A stretch of DNA of 5,068 bases, taken from the NCBI GenBank assembly GCA_029261675.1, contig JAJDBA010000144.1, positions 1 through 5,068 of the forward strand. Direction: 5' to 3'. Under the pieces are notes generated by a model. That model did no database searches. It was not told the origin of the DNA and saw only the letters and a program-made list of their open reading frames with translations. Position 1 is the first letter of the stretch; each line of letters opens with the position of its first letter. The DNA is from Nitrospinaceae bacterium. Lineage in GTDB: Bacteria; Nitrospinota; Nitrospinia; Nitrospinales; VA-1. The position numbers and the translations under genes are program-made. Positions 1-4,815 of the stretch are shown in pieces.

Positions 1-143
1 AATGTTCTTCATTGACAGCGAAGCGTATTGACAGCGAAGCTTCCTGACGGCGAAGCCTAATGACTAAACTATATCATACTTTTTAACTAAAATGGTTTAC
101 AAAAAACTTCTCTAAAAAAAAGAAGTTATAGGTTAATAATATA
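1..143 (+). repeat. Left arm of 143-bp inverted repeat
   Basis: Positions 1-143 match the reverse complement of 4798-4940 with only two substitutions (positions 9 and 33). The match stops at 143. It begins at the window edge, so the arm may extend further left. The outer part (13-64) carries 16-bp-period TGACRGCGAAGC units. The inner part is AT-rich and holds a weak stem (AACTTCT / AGAAGTT, about 105-127) that would read as a terminator toward the left. The inner edge directly abuts an S74 coiled-coil fragment. It could be an arm of a foldback element, a terminal inverted repeat of a 4.9-kb unit, or an inversion crossover site; no recombinase is visible. Confidence 0.93.
13..64 (+). repeat. 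16-bp-period TGACRGCGAAGC tandem units
   Basis: Units TGACAGCGAAGC start at 13 and 29 and TGACGGCGAAGC at 45, with a bare TGAC at 61, so the spacing is exactly 16 bp. The four bases between units vary. The same units recur inverted at 4885-4928 and in direct orientation at 4991-5042. The function is unknown. The units are shorter than typical plasmid iterons and have no neighbouring replication gene. Confidence 0.8.
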
Positions 144-230
144 GATCAGCTTCATGATAAAAATAAGGAGCTAGAAAACAGGCTTGCAAAATTAGAAAGT
201 TTAGTCGGCTCTCTTGCGGATAAGATGTAA
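141..230 (+). pseudogene. C-terminal coiled-coil remnant of an S74-type protein
   Basis: The open frame reads IDQLHDKNKELENRLAKLES and then LVGSLADKM, stopping at TAA 228-230. It has a heptad-like leucine pattern (L, L, L, L every seven or so residues) typical of the short C-terminal coiled coil that follows S74 chaperone domains. There is no start codon or ribosome binding site, and an in-frame TAG at 129-131 inside the inverted repeat closes it upstream. The rest of the gene is therefore absent, cut exactly at the repeat boundary. A fragment broken at the matching repeat on the other side (4684-4815) has a head that could belong to this kind of gene. The coiled coil itself is clear; assignment to S74 is inferred from context. 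Confidence 0.6.
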
Positions 231-264
231 TCTAAGTACAATTAGGTATTAAATTTTAACTCGA

Positions 265-285
265 GAGTAGTCTAGTAGACTGCTC
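265..285. promoter_or_regulatory. 21-bp dyad upstream of small membrane protein gene
   Basis: GAGTAGTCTA, a single central G, then TAGACTGCTC: ten-base arms with one mismatch, 34 bases before the start codon at 320. The position and symmetry suit an operator or a short RNA hairpin in the leader. No convincing -35/-10 pair was found around it, so its role is unknown. Confidence 0.4.
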
Positions 286-319
286 CAGTAAGAAGAGAAA
301 AAAGAAAGGAAGGCGCATA

Positions 320-598
320 ATGTTTGAAGAAGATGATAATTATCTATTTACATATCTGGATAAAGACATTGAAGACGCTAAAAAAGATATCAAAGACGGC
401 AAAGGTTTATCTCAGAAGGGAGCCACTGCAATGCTGTTAAAGGGTATGTACAACCATATTGCACACCTTGATCATAATATGGTTACTAAAGAAGAATTTA
501 ATGGTTTAAAGGGCCAATTTGAATTTATGAAATGGGTCATCATTTCAGGATTTACATTTATTGCCGTTTTGCAGGCGATTATAGCGATGGTCAAATAA
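320..598 (+). CDS. Small tail-anchored membrane protein, unknown function
   Basis: A 92-residue protein. Residues 1-70 are soluble and strongly charged, with an acidic start (FEEDD) and a Lys/Asp-rich stretch at 14-29. Residues 72-90 form one hydrophobic segment (WVIISGFTFIAVLQAIIAM) ending two residues before the C-terminus, so it is probably a single-pass protein with a cytoplasmic N-terminus. The start is well supported: AGGAAGG at 307-313 lies six bases before ATG. I do not recognise the family. The layout (short helical domain then a terminal membrane helix) is like DUF1640-type or XhlA-like small proteins, but no family motif is clear. The TAA stop is followed in the same frame by the start-less S74 module, as also happens with the protease at 2555. 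Whether it relates to tail fibres is unknown. Confidence 0.75.
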   Translation: MFEEDDNYLFTYLDKDIEDAKKDIKDGKGLSQKGATAMLLKGMYNHIAHLDHNMVTKEEFNGLKGQFEFMKWVIISGFTFIAVLQAIIAMVK

Positions 599-1021
599 AA
601 ATCTGGCAATATCGGCATAGGCCCCACGGCTCCTTCTCACCCATTGCACATGGGCAGTGGCGCTCATGTAACAGCAGCCGGTGTTTGGACTGACGCATCC
701 TCAAGAGAGTATAAGGAAAACATACGGGATTTGTCAGTGAATGAAGCTATGGCAACTCTAGTTAGCCTTAGACCATCAAGGTTCAACTACAAGGTGGATA
801 AGGATGATGAGTACGTTGGCTTTATAGCGGAAGATGTGCCTGATCTTGTGGCTACAAAAGACCGTAAAGGGTTGGCTCCAATGGACTTAACAGCAGTCTT
901 GACCAAAGTGGTTCAGGAACAGCAAAAAATGTTGCAGGTGCAACATGAAGCCATGGCTGAGATGAAACAGGAAATGGAAATGATGAAATCGTTCATTAAT
1001 TACGGTGTAAAAGGATTATAA
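599..1021 (+). pseudogene. S74 chaperone module, start-less (copy 1)
   Basis: From 602 the frame reads SGNIGIGPTAPSHPLHMGSG, a fibre-repeat head, then SSREYKENIRDLS, FNYKVDKDDEYVGFIAEDVP, VLTKVVQEQQKML and a Met/Gln-rich coiled coil ending NYGVKGL. These are hallmarks of the S74 intramolecular chaperone that trimerises phage tail fibres and similar bacterial surface proteins and is often released by self-cleavage at its start. The first ATG (644) lies inside the head and has no ribosome binding site, so the module lacks its own start. It lies in frame after the TAA at 596-598. The residue pair at the usual Ser-Asp/Asn cleavage position here is Ser-Ser, so cleavage may not occur. Apart from the missing N-terminus it is undamaged, so it could be a silent 3' cassette rather than a decaying gene. 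Confidence 0.82.
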
Positions 1022-1082
1022 AATTTTTTTGAAATAATTAGAAATTAAAAAAAATTCTGGATGGGAAACAGGAGGTTTTCAA
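791..1082 (+). repeat. 292-bp direct duplication, copy 1 (empty site)
   Basis: Matches 1992-2383 with about eight substitutions once the 100-bp insertion in copy 2 is removed; the unoccupied length is exactly 292 in both. It covers the last 77 codons of the S74 module plus 61 bp of 3' flank ending in GGAGGTTTTCAA. The sequence CGGTGTAAA at 1003-1011 is the unoccupied target site of the hairpin element found in copy 2. Confidence 0.93.
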
Positions 1083-1092
1083 CCGTTTTTCC

Positions 1093-1141
1093 ATCTCTCG
1101 AATTTTAGAAGACCCCTTGAAACTTCTAAAATTCGAGAGAT
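1093..1141. repeat. Perfect 19-bp hairpin
   Basis: The arm ATCTCTCGAATTTTAGAAG (1093-1111), an 11-base loop and the exact reverse complement (1123-1141). There is no T-tract directly after the stem, so it is not a standard terminator. A third partial copy, TTCTAAAATTCGAGA, lies at 1228-1242 in the same orientation as the right arm. The rest of 1083-1272 shows no supportable gene. Confidence 0.85.
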
Positions 1142-1273
1142 ATTTCGCCACAAAACCGGGAGATATGGAGTTTTTTTAAAGGACTTATGACTTTTTAGAT
1201 AATTTTGATTTTTAAAAATGGTTTGATTTCTAAAATTCGAGACATATTTTCAACTAAAGCAGGAGACAATAGG
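1124..1273 (+). repeat. Degenerate direct repeat pair
   Basis: 1124-1169 and 1228-1273 align over about 46 bases. They start with the identical TTCTAAAATTCGAGA and continue with a diverged ATATTT...(C)AGGAGA-type tail. The second copy ends exactly where the next S74 head begins. This suggests a repeat family whose units sit between S74 modules. Confidence 0.55.
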
Positions 1274-1656
1274 CCGATATTAAAATATCGGGCAACGTCG
1301 GCATCGGCACCACGGCCCCGACGGAGAAATTAGACGTTGCTGGAAACATTAAAGCATCAGGAACAATTACACCCAGTGATTTCAGATTTAAGAAGAACAT
1401 ATCAACTTTAAATGGCGCGTTAGATAAAGTTCAAAATTTACGCGTAGTGAGAAATTCAAAGAAAGAGGATTCTCGGACAAACGGAATATAGGGGGTATCG
1501 ACCAGGAAGTAGAGAAGGTTGCACCTGAGGTTGTTCATACAAGCAGTGACGGGCTATAAAGGTGTTGAATACTCTAAACTTGTACCTCTTCTTATTGAGG
1601 CTATTAAAGAGCAGCAGGAAAGGATTGAACAGCTTGAAAAGGTGATAGGGTTATAA
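1273..1656 (+). pseudogene. S74 module of a second subtype, frameshifted
   Basis: A head with no start codon (ADIKISGNVGIGTTAPTEKL, DVAGNIKASG) leads into SDFRFKKNISTLNGALDKVQ, the S-D-x-R-x-K start of an S74 domain. The first frame stops at TAG 1489-1491, just after TNGI. Homology continues in another frame (DQEVEKVAPEVVHTSSDG, 1503-1553). It then shifts again at an apparent extra base near 1554 into VEYSKLVPLLIEAIKEQQER and IEQLEKVIGL, stop 1654-1656. The bases around 1441-1470 (expected to encode a V/G-R-Y-x-W strand) also look damaged. At least two frameshifts make this a clear pseudogene. It is the same subtype as the S74 domain at 4401-4691, and its VEYSKLVPL segment recurs as a relic at 2504. 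Confidence 0.85.
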
Positions 1657-1662
1657 AACGAA

Positions 1663-1914
1663 TTAAGGGAAGAGTTTTAAAACTGTAACTGCTATGGTAA
1701 TGCAGCCGACAACTATACCAAAAATCTTTATAAGAAGATCGGATTTGGTTTCGGCAAGTGCGGCTTTAAGTTCTGTGCGAAAAAACTCTTTTAAATCAAT
1801 TTGGGACTCGTGCTGTGCTTGTTCAATAACCTTTGCAATGACTTCGGCTTGATTTTTAGGTATGCCAGCGTCTTCAAGTTCCTGAGCATTGGCTAACGTA
1901 TTGGTTATCGGCAT
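1663..1914 (-). CDS. DUF1640-like coiled-coil membrane protein
   Basis: An 83-residue protein. Residues 1-33 (TLANAQELEDAGIPKNQAEV) match the start of the DUF1640/CCDC90-like small proteins common in bacteria, where an 'ALExAGxxxxQAEA' helix precedes a coiled coil and a terminal membrane helix. Residues 38-60 are the charged helical stalk. Residues 61-79 are the membrane segment (LIKIFGIVVGCITIAVTVL), followed by KLFP. The function of the family in bacteria is unknown. A weak GAAAGA lies before the ATG at 1912-1914, and a consensus promoter stands 45-73 bases upstream. The stop codon is seven bases from the 3' end of the convergent S74 pseudogene. It sits between the two copies of the 292-bp duplication and appears intact. 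Confidence 0.82.
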   Translation of the reverse strand: MPITNTLANAQELEDAGIPKNQAEVIAKVIEQAQHESQIDLKEFFRTELKAALAETKSDLLIKIFGIVVGCITIAVTVLKLFP

Positions 1915-1959
1915 ATGATATCTTTCAAAATATTATTAAAGTGTAAATAGATGTTCATA

Positions 1960-1987
1960 ATTATACTAAATATTGACAGTTTGTCAA
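1960..1987 (-). promoter_or_regulatory. Consensus sigma70 promoter for the 1663-1914 gene
   Basis: On the minus strand, TTGACA (1982-1987), a 16-base spacer and TATAAT (1960-1965): both hexamers are perfect. The -10 lies about 45 bases before the start codon, leaving a short leader. It faces away from the S74 copy that begins at 1992. Confidence 0.85.
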
Positions 1988-1988
1988 T
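1972..1988. promoter_or_regulatory. Operator-like inverted repeat over the -35
   Basis: ATTGACA, three bases, TGTCAAT: seven-base perfect arms, the right one containing the -35 hexamer of the minus-strand promoter. A repressor bound here would block the promoter. It may equally be chance symmetry around TTGACA. Confidence 0.4.
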
Positions 1989-2203
1989 AATAAGGTGGAT
2001 AAGGATGATGAGTACGTTGGCTTTATAGCGGAAGATGTGCCTGATCTTGTGGCTACAAAAGACCGTAAAGGGTTGGCTCCAATGGACTTAACAGCAGTCT
2101 TGACCAAAGTGGTTCAGGAACAGCAAAAGATGTTGCGGGTGCAACATGAAGCCATGGCTGAGATGAAACAGGAAATGGAAATGATGAAATCGTTCATGAA
2201 TTA

Positions 2204-2212
2204 CGGTGTAAA
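2204..2212 (+). repeat. 9-bp target site duplication, left
   Basis: CGGTGTAAA, identical to 2304-2312 and present once at the empty site 1003-1011. Confidence 0.92.
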
Positions 2213-2303
2213 GGTAGCAATCCCAAATTATTGATATACTATGTAACGTTATTTTTTGAGAAATAAAGTTACACTAGTATATCAATAATTTGGGATTGCT
2301 ACC
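2213..2303. mobile_element. 91-bp hairpin MITE, IS1-like ends
   Basis: A nearly complete palindrome. The 29-base termini (GGTAGCAATCCCAAATTATT followed by GATATACTA) are exact inverted repeats. Pairing continues inward (TGTAAC(G/C... arm mismatch)TTATTT) with one bulged base, leaving a loop of about five bases near 2257-2261. It has no coding capacity. It is flanked by a perfect 9-bp duplication, and the uninterrupted sequence exists at 1003-1011. The terminus, the TTTTTTGAG stretch and the 9-bp duplication resemble, as I recall them, the ends of IS1-family elements (GGTGATGCTGCC...). That family assignment is inference; the insertion itself is read directly from the sequence. Confidence 0.92.
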
Positions 2304-2312
2304 CGGTGTAAA
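2304..2312 (+). repeat. 9-bp target site duplication, right
   Basis: CGGTGTAAA, the second copy, after which the S74 coding sequence resumes. Confidence 0.92.
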
Positions 2313-2503
2313 AGGGTTATAAATTTTTTTTGAAATAATTATAAATTAAAAAAAATTCTGGATGCGAAATAGGAGGTTTTCAAGAGACATTAGATTCTTT
2401 ATTAAGAAATCAAGTATAATGCATTTTTGGATTTGGATCCAGCGTTTACATAATTTGGCAGATAAAAAAAGGAAAAATCTATTAGATCTAAGGTTATAAA
2501 TGA

Positions 2504-2530
2504 GTGGAATATTCTAAACTTGTGCCGCTA
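2504..2530 (+). pseudogene. Tiny S74 C-terminal relic (VEYSKLVPL)
   Basis: GTG GAA TAT TCT AAA CTT GTG CCG CTA encodes VEYSKLVPL, identical in protein and close in DNA to 1564-1590 of the second-subtype S74 module. Similarity ends about 24 bases before the start codon of the aspartic protease, so that gene seems to have been joined to the end of an S74 gene. The preceding 2384-2503 is AT-rich with no gene I can support; a TATAAT at 2415-2420 lacks a good -35. Confidence 0.6.
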
Positions 2531-2554
2531 TATAAAAAGTGAAAGGGGGTTGTA

Positions 2555-2917
2555 ATGGGATTAATTCATGTTACAGTACAATTAAAGAAAAGTATTGAGG
2601 CTCTGCAGGGGTTTGAAGCTGATTTTTTTGTAGATACTGGAGCTACAGACTCTATGGCCCCATCCAACAAATTGTTGGAGGCAGGGATTATCCATGTTGG
2701 AAAGAGTGTTTATGAACTTGCTGATGGGGAAATGCGAGAATTTTATTTTGGGATAGCCGTTATAGAGTTTATGGGAGAAATAACATCGGGACGTGTTATT
2801 TTCGGGCCTGATGATACGGAACCAATATTAGGTGTAACGGCCTTGGAGTCGGTTGGAATTCTTATTGATCCTACCAGAAAAACATTAAAGCGTATGCCGG
2901 CTATACCTCTGAAGTAG
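2555..2917 (+). CDS. Retropepsin-like clan AA aspartic protease
   Basis: A 120-residue protein with the single active-site motif of retroviral-type aspartic proteases: FFVDTGATDS, catalytic Asp27. The family's second signature is hydrophobic-hydrophobic-Gly (ILG, 91-93) in ILGVTALESVGILIDPTRKT, followed by LKRMPAIPLK. This C-terminal block is typical of the bacterial/archaeal clan AA 'AF_0612-like' group as I recall it. With one Asp motif it should act as a homodimer. The length is usual for the group, and the sequence is intact. The start is supported by AAAGGGGGT at 2542-2550, ahead of ATG 2555. Substrates are unknown; there is no signal peptide or membrane segment. It is preceded by an S74 relic and followed in the same frame, after TAG, by a start-less S74 module. 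It is therefore more likely cargo than part of a fibre operon, although processing of a fibre protein cannot be excluded. Confidence 0.88.
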   Translation: MGLIHVTVQLKKSIEALQGFEADFFVDTGATDSMAPSNKLLEAGIIHVGKSVYELADGEMREFYFGIAVIEFMGEITSGRVIFGPDDTEPILGVTALESVGILIDPTRKTLKRMPAIPLK

Positions 2918-2926
2918 GATGGGTAA

Positions 2927-3292
2927 AGGCCGGGCAACGTCGGCATTGGTCCCACGGCTCCGGCGGAGAAGTTAGACGTTGCAGGTAACATTAATGCTTC
3001 AGGAGCAGTTACACAGGGTTCTTCCAGGGCAATTAAGGATAATACGCACGTATATCATCTAAACATGCTTATGAGAGCTTTTGAGCCGCTTGAACCTGTT
3101 TCATTTGTTTACAAATCTGACAGTTCCAAGGAAGAACGTCTTGGATTTATTGCTGAAGATGTGCCTGACCTTGTGGCTATGCAAGATCGTAAACATTTGA
3201 ATGCTATGGACTTAACTGCAGTTCTGACAAAAGTAGTTCAGGAACAGCAAAAGATGTTGCAGGTATCTTCTTTAAATTTCCTGGTAAACTAA
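2927..3292 (+). pseudogene. S74 chaperone module, start-less and 3'-replaced (copy 3)
   Basis: After an in-frame TAA at 2924-2926 the frame reads GNVGIGPTAPAEKLDVAGNI, then SSRAIKDN, FEPLEPVSFVYKSDSS, RLGFIAEDVPDLVAMQDRKH, MDLTAVLTKVVQEQQKMLQV. This is the same subtype as copies 1 and 2 but clearly diverged (SDSSKEERLG instead of DKDDEYVG). Similarity breaks at 3264 in the middle of the coiled coil; the remaining nine codons (SSLNFLVN, stop) are unrelated. The foldback element begins eight bases after the stop. There is no start codon before 3065 and no ribosome binding site there. Both ends have been lost by recombination. Confidence 0.84.
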
Positions 3293-3300
3293 TCGAATTG

Positions 3301-3607
3301 CATTTTTTGAGCTTAAAACAATGTTACTGTTTTTTAAAGATTTTTTAAGACAGTTTTTCAAATTCTCACATTTTGTCATCCCAGAATGCTTTTATCTGGG
3401 ATCCAGATTGAATAAATAAATTCCCAAAAAAAATTTATAGGAATTAGCAAGATTAGCGTTATAACCAACTTAATTCTTAAATGTTTGTTTGGGGAATTTA
3501 TTTGTTCTACCTGGATCCCAGATAAAAGCATTCTGGGATGACAAAATGTGAGAATTTGAAAAGCTGTCCTAAAAAACCTAAAAAAAATATTTTAAGCTCA
3601 AAAAATG
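3301..3607. mobile_element. 307-bp foldback (long-arm palindromic) element
   Basis: Left arm about 3301-3446, right arm about 3471-3607, loop about 24 bp. The outermost 18 bases (CATTTTTTGAGCTTAAAA) are exact, the next 30 are diverged with small gaps, and a middle block of more than 50 bases (CAAATTCTCACATTTTGTCA through GGGATCCAG) is identical. Each arm carries a nested stem ATCCCAGA / TCTGGGAT (3378-3402 and 3515-3539), of the 'TCATCCCAG...CTGGGATCCAG' kind that I recall as dispersed repeats in several bacterial genomes. There is no gene inside and no clear target duplication. Different gene fragments flank it: an S74 tail on the left, a fibre shaft on the right. It may therefore be a recombination joint rather than a simple insertion. 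Confidence 0.88.
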
Positions 3608-4691
3608 TAATCCGATAAGCGGGTTTTCAATAAAAGAGGAATCCAACGATAGCACAATAGCCCGTTTCAGGGGCGATGGGAATATGGGCATAGCAACAAC
3701 AAGTCCCACAGAGAAGCTGGAGGTTAACGGAAATATTAAAATATCAGGCACGGGAAATGGCATAAAGTTTGCGGATGGAACATCACAAACAACAGCCGCC
3801 ACCGGAGGTGTCGTTTCAGGAGATGGTCATTCATTGGACGCAAAAGACGGCGATCCGGCAGACGCCCTGTTCGTTGATGACAGCGGCAACGTCGGCATTG
3901 GGACGACGAATCCTGGTTACCAGATGGAAATAAGGAGGGTGGGTGGTGGAGATTTTTTCTCTCTCTTGGGCTCATCACTAATGGAGGAGATCCTGGGATT
4001 ATTCTTGGCCGCCATGGTACTTATGGCGCAGCTTTAACGGCACGTAAGGTAGGAGGATCGACCGACTATTTGGGCTTCCACGTTAATGGGGGCAGTTTGC
4101 CAGCATTCAACGAAATCCCAAAAATGGTGATACAAGCCAGCGGCAACGTCGGCATCGGCATGACGAGTCCGGCGTATAAATTTGAAGTGGAAACCTGCAA
4201 CGATAACGAATGGATATCTCAAATGAAACATATAGGGAGTACCAATATCCACGGGCTTCTAGTTGATGTGAATATCAATACCTCCGACTCAGAGCTATTT
4301 CGATTGGATTCAAGCGATGTCGTAGGAGCATTCTCTGTTAGAGCAGATAGTTACTGTAAGGGGCGAATTTGGAACGTACCATTCCGCATCGGATGAGCGG
4401 TTGAAAAGGGATGTGGAGACGATTCCAAATGCCTTAGAAAAAGTGTTGGCACTACGAGGAGTGAACTTTCGATGGAAAGATGAGAAAAATGATCAAGAAC
4501 AGGGATTACGTATGGGTTTGATTGCCCAGGAAGTAGAACCGATTGTTCCGGAGGTCGTTCATGAAAGCGACAGCCCTGAAAAACTGAAAGCCGTCGAGTA
4601 CCAATATCTAACAGGATTGTTGGTTGAGGCCATTAAAGTCCAGCAGAAAGAGATCGATGAGTTAAGGGTACTCCTCAACGAACGGCAATAA
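3608..4691 (+). pseudogene. Tail-fibre-like protein with C-terminal S74 domain, 5'-truncated, two frameshifts
   Basis: The frame is open from the foldback element without a credible start. It reads NPISGFSIKEESNDSTIARF and then three fibre heads: GNMGIATTSPTEKLEVNG (3675), SGNVGIGTTNPGYQMEI (3879) and SGNVGIGMTSPAYKFEV (4140). The S74 domain (4386-4691) follows: TYHSASDERLKRDVETI with a Ser-Asp cleavage-type motif, GVNFRWKDEK, MGLIAQEVEPIVPEVVHESD, LKAVEYQYLTGLLVEAIKVQ, and a coiled coil ending NERQ. The reading frame shifts -1 at the T6 tract 3953-3958 and back +1 at the G4 tract 4360-4363, so the first and last parts share a frame. Without the shifts the first part stops at 4035-4037 and the middle at 4394-4396. 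This is the longest fibre gene here. It may be a pseudogene, a sequencing artefact at two homopolymers, or in part recoded. A trimeric fibre or surface appendage role is inferred from the S74 domain. Confidence 0.85.
3932..3959 (+). promoter_or_regulatory. Candidate -1 frameshift signal
   Basis: AAGGAGG (3932-3938), 14 bases, then T TTT TTC (3953-3959), in phase with the upstream frame (GAT TTT TTC). This is a canonical X XXY YYZ slippery heptamer with an upstream anti-SD-binding motif, as in dnaX-type recoding. A -1 slip continues into LGLITNGGDPGIILGRHGTY, which is fibre-like and free of stops to 4394. A simple loss of one T explains the same picture. Confidence 0.4.
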
Positions 4692-4815
4692 GGGCATCGG
4701 CACGACGGCTCCGACGGAGAAATTAGAGGTTGCAGGCAACATTAAAGTAACAGGAGGCGGTTTTATTGATGACGGCACAACATTAAACGCACCTGATTAT
4801 ATTATTAACCTATAA
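4684..4815 (+). pseudogene. Fibre head fragment cut by right inverted repeat
   Basis: The frame reads GNKGIGTTAPTEKLEVAGNI and then KVTGGGFIDDGTTLNAPDYI, ending INL-stop at 4813-4815 inside the inverted repeat. DDGTTLNAPDYVFE-type sequences normally lead, as I recall, into an alternative C-terminal chaperone/anchor (YKLMSLEELEKYI...) and a coiled coil; here only PDY remains. The start of the head overlaps the last codons of the preceding gene in another frame (CGGCAATAA serves as NERQ-stop there and as GNK here). There is no start codon. The complementary coiled-coil tail type lies at 141-230. Confidence 0.72.

Larger units (their letters stand above)
1992..2322 (+). pseudogene. S74 chaperone module, 5'-truncated and interrupted (copy 2)
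   Basis: Begins abruptly at the codons for KVDKDDEYVGFIAEDVP of copy 1, without the head, the SSREYKENI strand or a ribosome binding site. The frame continues through VLTKVVQEQQKML and the Met-rich coiled coil to NYGVK. There the inserted hairpin element supplies a new ending (VAIPNY, stop 2232-2234). After the element and its target duplication the old ending resumes as VKGL, stop 2320-2322. The bases just upstream belong to the promoter of the divergent small gene, so the 5' boundary is a recombination junction. It cannot be a functional fibre gene as it stands. Confidence 0.88.
1992..2383 (+). repeat. 292-bp direct duplication, copy 2 (occupied)
   Basis: Same unit as 791-1082. Its length is 392 = 292 + 91-bp element + 9-bp target duplication. 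Differences from copy 1 are scattered transitions and transversions and are not confined to adenines. Both copies lose similarity right after GGTTTTCAA. Confidence 0.93.

Noticed and set aside
13..64. CRISPR-like array
   Set aside because: 12-bp units with 4-bp gaps are far too short, with no cas genes.
644..1021. Independent gene starting at ATG 644
   Set aside because: The ATG is an internal Met of the fibre head (HPLHMGSG) and has no Shine-Dalgarno sequence, so the module is treated as start-less.
2213..2303. Rho-independent terminator
   Set aside because: The stem is fully explained by the inserted element with its target duplication, and no T-tract follows.
791..2383. Diversity-generating retroelement with template and variable repeats
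   Set aside because: Differences between the copies are mixed changes, not adenine-specific, and no reverse transcriptase is present.
2743..2991. Minus-strand open frame opposite the aspartic protease
   Set aside because: It overlaps a clearly recognisable protease and a fibre head; no ribosome binding site or family resemblance.
3578..4252. Minus-strand open frames opposite the fibre gene
   Set aside because: They are shadows of the fibre coding sequence, with low-complexity Arg/His/Pro composition and no start signals.
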